Part shown: positions 34,765 through 43,113 of the stretch, one piece after another | Position numbering within the stretch: the stretch's first letter is position 1 | How the letters are laid out: each line of letters begins with the position of its first letter | From: Pseudomonas sp. KNUC1026 | GTDB taxonomy: Bacteria; Pseudomonadota; Gammaproteobacteria; Pseudomonadales; Pseudomonadaceae | Reading direction: 5' to 3' | Length of the DNA: 64,000 bases | Assembly (NCBI RefSeq): GCF_021650705.1 | Contig: NZ_CP087138.1 | Span: 5,138,501 to 5,202,500, forward strand | Made by a program: the position numbers and the translations under genes | Notes under the pieces: model-generated | The model's database searches: none | What the model saw: only the letters and a program-made list of their open reading frames with translations | Told to the model about the DNA's origin: nothing

Positions 34765-36184
34765 ATGGGTCATCGCAACGTCGAATTGTCCAATGCACGC
34801 TGGGCAGCTTTTTTATTGGTACTGGCGTGCAGTTCAAGTTTCTGGGCCAGTAGCGGTGCTGTTCAATGGATGGACAACGGGCAATACCTTGCGCAGGCGG
34901 CTGACCCGGCCAGTGCCGATCCTTCAATGCACCCTTTGTTTCAGAGATTGATGAGCTGGGCCTGGTCGCTGGGTGGTGCGTCACTGGCCGGCGCTGCCAA
35001 TGCCTGGCTGTTGCTCCCTTATGCAGCTGCTACCGCGTGGCTGGGGCGTGGCTTGGGGTTGGGCATGGCGGCTGCGCTGGCAGCCAGTGCCGCGACAGTG
35101 CTGGCCCATGGTGTGTTCTGGCAGGCGACCAAGGCCAGCCCGGCGTTGCTGCTTGGGCTGTGTACAACACTTGCGTGGGCGCTGCACTGCGACCCGTTCC
35201 TGCGATTGCCTGCCATTGGCCGCCTGCTGGCGATCGGTGTGGCCGCAGGCCTCGCGCTCAGCGTGCACCCCATTGCGTTGTTGCTGCTGGCGCCGTTGAG
35301 CTGGCGGCTGTGGCGCCAGTACCGCGGGCAGGCAATGCTGGTCGTGCCAGCGGTCCTGCTGGGCAGCGCCGCCGCCTGGCCGGCGGTGCTTCAGGACTTC
35401 AGCGCAGGGTTGCCGGTTCAGGCTGTGCTGCGTCATTACCTCACCGGGTTCTCGGTGCTCGAGCCGGGCAGCGGCCGCGAGGTGGCTTTGCTGCGCTGGG
35501 ACCTGGTCTGGCACGAAAAACTCGGTGATGCTGCTGATGTTCTCGCTGATCGGCCCGCAACTGGCCGGGCTGGTGTGGCGTCCGGCCAGCGATAACGCAC
35601 GGGCTCTGTGGTGCGCGCTGTGGCTGGGGCTGCTGGCGAGCGTATCGTTCAACGTGTTCGACCGTTTCGCCTACTTCGTGCCCTGCGTGGGCATGGCGGC
35701 AATCCTGGGCGTGTTGAACCTGCAGGCCCGGCTGGCTGCAGGGCGGCTGACGCGTGGCGCCTTCAATGGCTCGCTGGCGGCCGGCCCGATGCTGCTGCTG
35801 TGCATGTGGGGGTTGTACGCACAGGGTGTGTTGCACCTGCCGTCGCACAAAGAGAGCCTGCCTTACCGGGATGACATCCATTACCTGATGGTGCCATGGC
35901 TGCCCGACCGCTCCGCTGCGGCCTTTGCCCAGCACTACGAAGGCGCTGCGCCGGCGGGTGCGCTGATCGTGTCCGACGAAACGCCCTTGGGCGCATTGCG
36001 CTCCGCTCAGGCGGCGGGGCTGCTGCAGGGTCGCCAGTTCGAGCCGTGCGACAGTGCCAGCGACATCGGCATGTTCGTACGTGGGCCGGGTGCTTACCTG
36101 CCCCGCACCAGCTACTGCGAGCGAATCGTGGAGCGGTACCGGCTGAACAAGCTGATGGTGGGCTACCAGCTGGAGCCGCGTTGA
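34765..36184 (+). CDS. Polytopic membrane protein, possible GT-C-type (DUF2723-like) glycosyltransferase; one frameshift
   Basis: A protein of about 470 residues with roughly nine or ten hydrophobic segments and a soluble C-terminal tail. Near the N-terminus WMDNGQYLAQAADPASADPS followed by MHPL resembles the first periplasmic loop of PMT/DUF2723-type proteins, with an acidic residue after the first helix. Function is not known. One A appears to be missing in a run near 35518, joining DLVWHEK to NSVMLLMFSLIG. ATG 34765 has GGAG ten bases upstream; ATG 34756 is too close to it. An AT-rich promoter region precedes it, unlike its neighbours. Confidence 0.65.
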
Positions 36185-36185
36185 C

Positions 36186-36969
36186 TCACCCGGCTAGCGC
36201 CGGGTAGCTGAACAGCGTGAAATGCACAGCGTTAATGCTCGCGTGTACCGCAATCGCACACAGCAAACCCCCATGGCGCCATGCCAGCCCGTAGCCGACA
36301 CCTGCAAGGCCGGCCAGCAACACCCAGGCCGGCCCCAGCCCCAGATGCGCCAGCCCGAACAACGCACTGGCCGCTAACAGCCCGGGGCCATGGCCAACGC
36401 GCCGGGCAAGCCACCTTTGCAGGTAGCCCCGAAATAGCAGCTCCTCCACTACGCACACCAGCAGAATGTTGTTGGCAAGCCACCAGCCCGCGCCCTCGGG
36501 CCATTTCGGGCGCCCAGGCCAGCCAGCCGAGGCCAAGCGCAAGGCCGAACAGCACAGCTGCGCTGCCAAGCGTGACCGCCGCCCATGTGCCCAGCACCTT
36601 GGGCCAGCGTTGTCGAGTGGCGATGGCCGGGCATGCCAGGAGCAGCCACACGCCGATCAGTGGTTTGTCCAGGTTCAGCGCGAACGTGAAGGGGAGCGCA
36701 CCGGGGCTCAGCACGGTGTCGGTCATCACCCTGGCGCTGTAGAAGCCTGGCCACTGGTGGGCGGCGAGCACGATGCCCACCAGCAGGAACAGGCCGTGGC
36801 CGGCGCTGCGGGCCATGGCCACAGAATGACGCGCCAGCAGGGCTGCCATGGCCAGCACCAGCAACGCGCCGAGTGCCTGCATGCCTAATTGGCCTTGGGT
36901 CAGCGCCAGGGCATATCCGGTAGCCAGCAGCATGGCTGGCCACGTCGTGCGCCGGGTATCAGCCTGCAT
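36186..36969 (-). CDS. CPBP-family intramembrane metalloprotease (Abi/CAAX-like); one frameshift
   Basis: A protein of about 260 residues with eight or so hydrophobic segments. The family motifs are seen after frame repair near 36490: VVEELLFRGYLQRW (EExxxR), FGLAHLGLG (the His-bearing second motif) and HASINAVHF (third motif). Members include Rce1-type proteases and bacteriocin self-immunity proteins; the substrate here is unknown. ATG 36969 overlaps the end of the upstream flavoprotein gene by 11 bases. It is convergent with the membrane protein gene, with one base between stops. Confidence 0.8.
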
Positions 36970-38194
36970 TGGCCAGGTAATCGAGCATGCCTTGCGCCGC
37001 CTGGCGGCCGCTGGCGAAACAGGCGGTGAGCAGGTACCCGCCTGTAGGCGCTTCCCAGTCGAGCATTTCGCCGGCACAGAACACCCCCGGCAGTGCGTGC
37101 AACATCAGGCCGTCGCTCAGGCCCTGGCGGCAGACACCGCCAGCGCTGCTGATCGCTTCGTCCAGGGGCCGGGTACGCAGCAAAGGGCAGGGCAGCGCCT
37201 TGATTGCCTGGGCCAGGCGCTCGGGTTGGTCGAACGCGCTTTTGTCCAGCAGTTCGCGCAGCAGCGCAGCCTTGGCGCCGTCCAGTCGCAACTGGCTGTG
37301 CAGGTGCTTGGCCATGCTGCGGCTGCCACGGGGTTTTTCCAGCGCTGCGCGCACCTTGGCCAGCGGTTGTTGTGGCAGCAGGTCGATCAACAGCGGTGCC
37401 TGCCCTTGGCGCTCGATGGCCTGGCGCAGGCTGGCCGACAGCGCATAGATCAGGCTGCCCTCCAGGCCGTGCTCGGTGAGGATGGCTTCACCGCTGTGCA
37501 TCGCTTGCCCAGGCAGGCCCATGGCGATGTTTTTCAACGGGCTGCCGGCGAACTTGCTCTTGAGCATATCGCTCCAGCCGCTTACCTCGAACCCGCAGTT
37601 GGCCGGGCGCAGAGCCGCGACGGGCACGCCACGCTGCGCAAGCCAAGGCTGCCAGGCGCCATCTGAGCCCAGCCGCGGCCAACTGGCGCCGCCCAGCGCC
37701 AGCAGGGTCGCAGGGGGGCTGAGCCGAAGTTCGCCCTGCGCGCTGTCGATCAGCAAGCGGCCTTGCTCGTCCCAGCCCTGCCAGCGGTGGCGGGTATGAA
37801 TTTGCACGCCTTGCTCGCGCAGCCGCGCAACCCACGCGCGCAACAGCGGCGCGGCTTTCATGTCGATGGGGAACACCCGGCCGGAGCTGCCGATGAAGGT
37901 ATCCAGGCCCAGCCCTCGAACCCAGGCGCGTAACGCCTCGGCATCGAAATCCTGCAGCCAGGCGCCGACCCAATCGGCCTGTTCGTAGTAGCGCTGCACG
38001 AACGCAGGCGTTGGCTCGCTGTGGGTGATGTTCATTCCCCCCACACCGGCCAGCAGAAACTTGCGGCCCACCGAGGGCATGGCGTCATGGATCGCCACTG
38101 AGTACCCGGCCTGGCTCAGCACCTCGGCGGCCATCAGCCCGGCGGGGCCTGCGCCGATGATGGCAATGGGGGAGGTGCTGGGGTGGGTGGGCAT
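36959..38194 (-). CDS. YhiN/HI0933-family NAD(P)/FAD-dependent oxidoreductase
   Basis: A 411-residue flavoprotein has AIIGAGPAGLMAAEVLSQAG at the N-terminus, then VGRKFLLAGVGGMNITHSE, the family signature, and TGGYLLTACFASGRQAAQG at the C-terminus. The reaction catalysed by this widespread family is not established. ATG 38194 (MPTHPSTSP) precedes the Rossmann motif by the usual distance. The frame is intact. Confidence 0.88.
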   Translation of the reverse strand: MPTHPSTSPIAIIGAGPAGLMAAEVLSQAGYSVAIHDAMPSVGRKFLLAGVGGMNITHSEPTPAFVQRYYEQADWVGAWLQDFDAEALRAWVRGLGLDTFIGSSGRVFPIDMKAAPLLRAWVARLREQGVQIHTRHRWQGWDEQGRLLIDSAQGELRLSPPATLLALGGASWPRLGSDGAWQPWLAQRGVPVAALRPANCGFEVSGWSDMLKSKFAGSPLKNIAMGLPGQAMHSGEAILTEHGLEGSLIYALSASLRQAIERQGQAPLLIDLLPQQPLAKVRAALEKPRGSRSMAKHLHSQLRLDGAKAALLRELLDKSAFDQPERLAQAIKALPCPLLRTRPLDEAISSAGGVCRQGLSDGLMLHALPGVFCAGEMLDWEAPTGGYLLTACFASGRQAAQGMLDYLANAG

Positions 38195-38284
38195 GGCGGG
38201 GTTCACTGGCTTGAAAGCCGCGCAGTTTAACCGAGCAGGCATTCCCGGTCATTGGCTAAAAAATAACCAGTGCTCTGGCGGGCT

Positions 38285-38327
38285 TGTGGATAAAGGGCGC
38301 GGCGGGCTTTCACAGAGGTTATCCACA
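38285..38327. promoter_or_regulatory. Two consensus DnaA boxes in inverted orientation
   Basis: TGTGGATAA at 38285-38293 is the reverse complement of the box TTATCCACA, which itself occurs at 38319-38327. Both are perfect, 25 bases apart, in a 160-base gap between the yhiN-like and HDAC-like genes. They could bind DnaA as a regulatory or titration site. No DUE-like AT-rich stretch is next to them, so an origin is unlikely. Confidence 0.5.
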
Positions 38328-38354
38328 GGCACCTCCACAGCGGATGGGGGTAAC

Positions 38355-39266
38355 TTACTGGTTTTCCCAGACTTTTTTTGCCGTGTGGTGAAGGATGCCA
38401 TGGCGCCTGGCTAGGGCGTGGCGGTCTTTGCTGTAGCCGCCGCCGATCACACCCATCACCGGGATGCCGCGCCCAAGGCAGCGGCGCATCACCGTTTCAT
38501 CGCGCCGCGCCAGGCCTTGGTCGGTCAGGCAAAGATAGCCGAGCGCGTCGTCCTGGTGAACGTCTACACCGGCGTCGTAGAGCACCAGGTCGGGCTGGTA
38601 GAGCGGCAGCAGGTAATCCAGTGCGTCTTCCACCACTTTGAGATAGTCATCGTCGCCCATGCCGCGTGGCAATGGGATATCCCAGTCGCTGTGGGCCTTG
38701 CGCACGGGGAAATTCTGTTCGCAGTGCAGCGACACGGTGACCGCGTCAGGGGTGTCCTCGAGGATGCGCGCCGTGCCGTCGCCCTGGTGCACGTCGCAGT
38801 CGAAGATCAGCACCCGCCCGACCTTGCCGGCCTCCAGCAGATAGCGGCTGATGACCGCCAGGTCGTTGAAAATGCAGAACCCAGCCGGGTAGTCGTAGTG
38901 CGCATGATGTGTGCCGCCGGCCAGGTGGCAGGCCAGGCCATGGGCCAGCGCTTGCTCGGCGGCCAGCAGCGAGCCGCCCACCGCACGCACGGTGCGCCGT
39001 GCCAATGCTTCGCTCCAGGGCAGGCCGAGGCGGCGTTGATCATCCGGTGGCAACTCGCCGGCCATGTAGCGCTCTATATAAACGCGGTCATGGGCCAGGG
39101 CGAGGATGTCCGGCGGGCACAGGGCCGGGCGCAGCAGTTGTTCGCTGCGAGCGACCCCTGTGTCGATCAAATGATCGTGCAGCAGCCGAAATTTCTCCAT
39201 GGGGAACCGGTGACCGGCTGGAAAGTCTGGGCTGTAGTCTTCGTGATAGATCAGCGGCAACGGCAT
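38355..39266 (-). CDS. Histone-deacetylase-family (class II HDAC/AcuC-like) hydrolase
   Basis: A 303-residue protein has the zinc and catalytic motifs of the arginase-deacetylase fold: GGTHHAHYDYPAGFCIFND (His pair), LIFDCDVHQGDGTA (Asp and His ligands) and VLYDAGVDVHQDD (third Asp). It should deacylate a lysine, polyamine or small-molecule amide; the substrate is unknown. ATG 39266 opens MPLPLIYHEDYSPDF. It is divergent from a GNAT gene, a possible acetylation/deacetylation pair. Confidence 0.88.
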   Translation of the reverse strand: MPLPLIYHEDYSPDFPAGHRFPMEKFRLLHDHLIDTGVARSEQLLRPALCPPDILALAHDRVYIERYMAGELPPDDQRRLGLPWSEALARRTVRAVGGSLLAAEQALAHGLACHLAGGTHHAHYDYPAGFCIFNDLAVISRYLLEAGKVGRVLIFDCDVHQGDGTARILEDTPDAVTVSLHCEQNFPVRKAHSDWDIPLPRGMGDDDYLKVVEDALDYLLPLYQPDLVLYDAGVDVHQDDALGYLCLTDQGLARRDETVMRRCLGRGIPVMGVIGGGYSKDRHALARRHGILHHTAKKVWENQ

Positions 39267-39336
39267 GATGGTGGGCCTTGGAAACAGGCCGCTATCTTGC
39301 CACTCCCTTAGCGCTTTGAAGAACAAGGAGTGATCG

Positions 39337-39942
39337 ATGACGCCGATCCTGGAGCTGAGAAGCCCACGGCTGCGGTTGCGCCAGTGGCGTGACGCGGACC
39401 TGGATGCGTTTTCGGCGATGTGCGCCGACGAGCAGGTGATGCGCCATCTTCCGGCATTGCTCAGCCGCCTGGAAAGCGCCGCGCTGATCGGGCGCATCCG
39501 TGGCCATTTCAATGAGTACGGCTATGGCCTGTGGGCGCTGGAGCACCATGACAGCGGCGCCTTCATCGGCCTCACAGGCCTTTTGCAGGTCAGCTTCGAT
39601 GCGCCTTTTGCACCGGCGGTGGAGATCGGCTGGCGCCTGGCGCGTGAACACTGGGGCCTGGGTTATGCCAGCGAGGCGGCCGTGGCCTGCTTGAGTGCAG
39701 CGTTCGGCAAGCTGGAGCTCGACGAAGTGGTGAGCTTCACCGCCCACAGCAACCTGCCGTCGGAGAAGGTGATGCAGGCGCTGGGCATGGTTCACGACCC
39801 CGAAGGCGATTTCGATCACCCCGGCCTGCCTGAGGGCCACCCCCTCCGGCGCCACTTGCTGTACCGCATCAGCCGCGGCCAGTGGGGCGAAACCATGGGG
39901 TATGATGGCAACTTTTTACCGCTGCCTGGGAGTGCTCCATGA
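39337..39942 (+). CDS. GNAT-family N-acetyltransferase (RimJ/RimL type)
   Basis: A 201-residue protein begins MTPILELRSPRLRLRQWRDAD, typical of the RimJ/L subgroup. It has the acetyl-CoA site WGLGYASEAAVACL (the Q/R-x-x-G-x-G/A form) and FTAHSNLPSEKVMQALGM. The acceptor is unknown. GGAG lies eight bases before ATG 39337. It overlaps tesB by four bases. Confidence 0.88.
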   Translation: MTPILELRSPRLRLRQWRDADLDAFSAMCADEQVMRHLPALLSRLESAALIGRIRGHFNEYGYGLWALEHHDSGAFIGLTGLLQVSFDAPFAPAVEIGWRLAREHWGLGYASEAAVACLSAAFGKLELDEVVSFTAHSNLPSEKVMQALGMVHDPEGDFDHPGLPEGHPLRRHLLYRISRGQWGETMGYDGNFLPLPGSAP

Positions 39943-40808
39943 GCCAAGTGCTCGACGATCTCGTTCACCTGCTGAGCCTCGAAGCGATCGAGGAAAACCT
40001 GTTCCGTGGCAACAGCCAGGACCTGGGCTTTCGCCAGCTGTTCGGCGGCCAGGTGCTCGGCCAGTCGCTGTCGGCGGCCAGCCAGACGGTGGAGCCGGGC
40101 CGGCACGTGCACTCGCTGCACGGTTACTTCCTGCGCCCCGGGGATGCGGCGTTGCCGGTGGTCTACATGGTCGACCGCGTGCGTGACGGTGGCAGCTTTA
40201 CCACCCGCCGGGTCACGGCGGTGCAGAAGGGCAAGCAGATCTTCACCGCTTCCATGTCGTTTCAGGGCGATGAGCCGGGCATGGAGCACCAGACCCCCAT
40301 GCCGCAGGTGCCAGGGCCGGAAAACCTGCCCACCGAGCTTGAGCTGATGCGCCAGCACGAGCACCTGATCCCCGCGCCGCTGCGAGAAAAACTGCTGTGC
40401 GCCAAGCCCATCGAAATGCGCCCGGTGACCGAGCGCGACCCGTACAACCCGACCCCGGGCGAGCCGGTCAAGTACATCTGGTTTCGCGCCGACGGCCGCC
40501 TGGCACAGAACCCTGCGCTGCATCGCTGGATCCTGGCCTATGCCTCGGACTTCAACCTGCTCACCACGGCGCTGCTGCCCCACGCCAAGTCGGTGTGGCA
40601 CCCAGATATGCAGATCGCCAGCCTCGACCACGCGCTGTGGTTCCACGGCAACGTGGTGGCCGACGACTGGCTGCTTTATGCCCTCGACAGCCCGTGGGCC
40701 GGCAACGCACGCGGCTTCAGCCGTGGCAGCGTGTACAACCGGGCCGGGCAACTGGTCGCCTCCTCGGCTCAGGAAGGGCTGATTCGCCATCGCAAGGATT
40801 GGGCATGA
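39939..40808 (+). CDS. tesB: TesB, acyl-CoA thioesterase II
   Basis: A 289-residue double hot-dog thioesterase has GNSQDLGFRQLFGGQVLGQ and HSLHGYFLRPGD in the first half. YASDFNLLTTALLPHAKS and ASLDHALWFH lie in the second half, with the Asp, Thr and Gln positions of the TesB site. It hydrolyses medium- and long-chain acyl-CoA to free acid and CoA. The ATG overlaps the GNAT stop, and its own stop overlaps the HAD start as ATGA, so the three genes are coupled. Confidence 0.94.
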   Translation: MSQVLDDLVHLLSLEAIEENLFRGNSQDLGFRQLFGGQVLGQSLSAASQTVEPGRHVHSLHGYFLRPGDAALPVVYMVDRVRDGGSFTTRRVTAVQKGKQIFTASMSFQGDEPGMEHQTPMPQVPGPENLPTELELMRQHEHLIPAPLREKLLCAKPIEMRPVTERDPYNPTPGEPVKYIWFRADGRLAQNPALHRWILAYASDFNLLTTALLPHAKSVWHPDMQIASLDHALWFHGNVVADDWLLYALDSPWAGNARGFSRGSVYNRAGQLVASSAQEGLIRHRKDWA

Positions 40809-41395
40809 ACCTGAGCGCACAGCAACACTGGGTTTTCGACATGGACGGCACGCTCACCCTGGCTGTGCATGATTTTGCAGCCATTCGGGTAGCGCTCGAT
40901 ATCCCACCTGAAGACGACATCCTTGGCCACCTGGCGGCGTTGCCGGCCGATGAGGCGCAGCGCAAGCATGCGTGGTTGCTGGAGCATGAGCGAGAGCTGG
41001 CGGTCGGTGCGCAGGCCGCACCAGGTGCCGTGGCGCTGGTGCGCACGCTGCATGCCAAAGGCTGCCGGCTGGCGGTGCTCACCCGTAATGCGCGGGAGCT
41101 GGCACACATCACCCTGGCGGCGATCGGCGTGGACGATTGTTTCGATGTGGCGGACATCTACGGCCGCGACGAAGCTGCGCCAAAGCCTGACCCTGAGGGC
41201 CTGCAGCTCATTGCCAGGAAATGGGGCGTGGCGCCGGAGGCGTTGGTGATGGTGGGCGATTACCGCATCGACCTCGCCTGTGGCCGTGCGGCGGGGGCTG
41301 ATACGGTGCTGGTGAACCTGCCGGAAAACCCCTGGCCGGAACTGGCCGATGCGCACTACATCGATTGCGCGGCGATGCTCCAGGCGCTGAGCTAG
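40805..41395 (+). CDS. HAD-superfamily phosphatase
   Basis: A 196-residue protein has motif I FDMDGTLTLAVHD, motif II LAVLTRN, motif III Lys near AAPKPDPEG and motif IV MVGDYRIDLACG, so all four HAD motifs are present with a small cap. It should dephosphorylate a small metabolite. It is the last gene of the GNAT-tesB-HAD set and is convergent with plsY, overlapping its stop by four bases. Confidence 0.9.
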   Translation: MNLSAQQHWVFDMDGTLTLAVHDFAAIRVALDIPPEDDILGHLAALPADEAQRKHAWLLEHERELAVGAQAAPGAVALVRTLHAKGCRLAVLTRNARELAHITLAAIGVDDCFDVADIYGRDEAAPKPDPEGLQLIARKWGVAPEALVMVGDYRIDLACGRAAGADTVLVNLPENPWPELADAHYIDCAAMLQALS

Positions 41396-41970
41396 AAGTG
41401 CCGCTCGCGGCCTGCGAACAGGTCGCGCAGGTTGCCACGGTGGCGCCAGACGATCAGCAATGTGAGCACCGCCATCGGCAACAGCGCTTCGGGCGCTTTC
41501 CAGGCCAGCAGCGGCAGGGTCATGGGGGTTGCAAGTAACGAAGCCAGCGAACTGGTGCGGCTCAGGTAGAACGCCAGCAGCCAGACGGCCATCGCCAGCA
41601 GCAAAGCTGGCGGGTAGAGTGCCAGCAGCATGCCGGCGGCAGTGGCCACACCCTTGCCGCCGCGAAAGCGGAAGTACAGCGGGAACATGTGCCCCAGCAC
41701 CGCGCACAAACCGACCCAGGCCTGGCCCTGCAGCGACATGCCCAGGGCTTTGGCCAGCAGCACCGGTACGAACCCTTTGGCCAGATCGCCGAACAATGTG
41801 AGAATGGCGAGCTTGCGCCCAGCCAGGCGCAGCATGTTGGTGGCACCCGCATTGCCGGAGCCGCTTTCGCGAGGGTCGGGCCTGCCGGCCAGGCGGCTCA
41901 GAACGATCGCGAACGAAACCGAGCCAAGCAGGTAAGCGGCTGTAGCCAAAGGTGCCAGCAACCAAGACAT
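41392..41970 (-). CDS. plsY: PlsY, acyl-phosphate:glycerol-3-phosphate acyltransferase
   Basis: A 192-residue inner-membrane protein has the PlsY loops GSGNAGATNMLRLAG, GHMFPLYFRFRGGKGVATA and a C-terminal WRHRGNLRDLFAG. It makes lysophosphatidate, the first step of phospholipid synthesis, from acyl phosphate. It is divergent from folB, as in other pseudomonads. In relatives the convergent neighbour is tsaD (gcp); here that place is taken by a HAD gene. Confidence 0.95.
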   Translation of the reverse strand: MSWLLAPLATAAYLLGSVSFAIVLSRLAGRPDPRESGSGNAGATNMLRLAGRKLAILTLFGDLAKGFVPVLLAKALGMSLQGQAWVGLCAVLGHMFPLYFRFRGGKGVATAAGMLLALYPPALLLAMAVWLLAFYLSRTSSLASLLATPMTLPLLAWKAPEALLPMAVLTLLIVWRHRGNLRDLFAGRERHF

Positions 41971-41985
41971 GTGGACTATTCCGGG

Positions 41986-42022
41986 CGGGGACGCCCCGAT
42001 TCTAACGGCGCACTGCGCCGTT
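41986..42022. promoter_or_regulatory. Two hairpins in the plsY-folB divergent gap
   Basis: CGGGG-ACG-CCCCG (41986-41998) is followed by a perfect 8+3+8 repeat, AACGGCGC and GCGCCGTT (42004-42022). The second would lie in the folB leader, 22 bases before the TTG start. The 74-base gap must also hold both promoters. Confidence 0.4.
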
Positions 42023-42044
42023 GTCGTGCAGTGGAGTGAAGTGT

Positions 42045-42401
42045 TTGGACAACGTGTTCATCGACGGCCTTGAAGTGGACACCGTCATCGGTGCCTACGA
42101 CTGGGAGCGCAAGATCCGCCAGTGCCTGCGCCTGGACCTGACCTTCGGCTGGGACAACCGCCCGGCGGCGGCCGGTGACGATCTGGAAAAAGCGCTCGAC
42201 TACGCCAAGGTCGCCGAGCGCGTGCAGGCCTTCGCCGATGCCTCGTCGTTCGTGCTGGTGGAGACTTTCGCCGAGCGCCTGGCCGAGGTATTGATGAGCG
42301 AGTTCGGTATTCCATGGCTGCGTTTGCGCCTGACCAAGCCTGGCGCGGTGCCGGCGGCACGCGGTGGGGTTGGTGTGGAGATCGAGCGCGGATGCCGCTG
42401 A
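42045..42401 (+). CDS. folB: FolB, dihydroneopterin aldolase
   Basis: A 118-residue protein starts with TTG 42045 (MDNVFIDGLEVDTVIGAYDWE), eight bases after GGAG. No ATG is available nearby. The catalytic Glu of VIGAYDWERK and the Lys of LRLTKPGAV are present. It makes 6-hydroxymethyl-dihydropterin for folate synthesis, and the next gene, folK, uses that product. It overlaps folK by ten bases. Confidence 0.93.
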   Translation: MDNVFIDGLEVDTVIGAYDWERKIRQCLRLDLTFGWDNRPAAAGDDLEKALDYAKVAERVQAFADASSFVLVETFAERLAEVLMSEFGIPWLRLRLTKPGAVPAARGGVGVEIERGCR

Positions 42402-42898
42402 CACGTGTCTACCTGGGCGTCGGTAGCAACATCGACCGCCATCGCCACATCAGCGCCGGGCTGGACGCGCTGGCGGAGTTCGTTACGCAGATGCAGTGCT
42501 CGCCGGTGTTCGAAAGCGAGCCTGTGGGTGTGCGCAGTGGGCCGTTCTTCAACCTGGTGGTCACCGGCTTTACCGACCTTGCACTGATGGACCTGAGCCG
42601 CAGGCTCAAATTCATCGAGGCCGATAACGGCCGCTACGCGCCAGACCGCGTGGGCCTGCCGCTGGACATCGACGTGCTGCTCTATGGCGAAGAGGTGGGC
42701 AGTTTCGAAGGGCTGGTGCTGCCACGGGCCGAAATCCTGAAGAATGCCTTCGTGCTGTGGCCGCTCAGCCTGCTTGCGCCTGATCGTTTGCACCCGGTGG
42801 CACAGCGCAGCTTCGCGCAGTTGTGGGAGCAGGCGCAGATCGACCAGCGCCTGGCGCCCGCACCGTTCGAATGGCGCGGGCGGCAGTTGACGCCCTGA
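42392..42898 (+). CDS. folK: FolK-type 2-amino-4-hydroxy-6-hydroxymethyldihydropteridine pyrophosphokinase
   Basis: A 168-residue protein begins MPLTRVYLGVGSNIDRHRHI. It has the pterin/ATP motifs SPVFESEPVG, FFNLVVTGFTD and RVGLPLDIDVLLYG (the D-x-D that binds magnesium). It pyrophosphorylates the FolB product. The start lies inside the end of folB. A REP cluster follows immediately. Confidence 0.93.
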   Translation: MPLTRVYLGVGSNIDRHRHISAGLDALAEFVTQMQCSPVFESEPVGVRSGPFFNLVVTGFTDLALMDLSRRLKFIEADNGRYAPDRVGLPLDIDVLLYGEEVGSFEGLVLPRAEILKNAFVLWPLSLLAPDRLHPVAQRSFAQLWEQAQIDQRLAPAPFEWRGRQLTP

Positions 42899-42902
42899 AG
42901 CA

Positions 42903-43113
42903 GGCGCGTCGCGCGGCGAGCCGCTCTCCTGCGGTTTAGCTGGTGGGCGGACGGTTCAGCCAGTGGGAGGCTGTCGCGCGGCAAGCCGCCCTCCCACCGC
43001 AGATCAGCAGATCACCCAGTGGGGGGCCGGCTTGCCGGGCGACGCTCTCCCATGGTTTACCCGGTTGAGGCGGACGGTTTACCCAGTGGGAGGCCGGCTT
43101 GCCGGGCGACGCG
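42903..43113. repeat. Cluster of four REP-like elements, one running into the cca coding end
   Basis: Copies lie at about 42903-42933 and 42973-42998 (forward; the first is diverged), and 43017-43045 and 43084-43113 (reverse). They fill the gap between convergent folK and cca. The last two are joined by a repeated phrase containing GGTTTACCC at 43054-43063 and 43076-43085. The copy at 43084-43113 lies inside the cca reading frame. Confidence 0.75.

Noticed and set aside
38195..38354. Replication origin suggested by two DnaA boxes
   Set aside because: Only two boxes, no AT-rich unwinding region and no dnaA, rpmH or gidA neighbours. Better explained as a regulatory or titration site.
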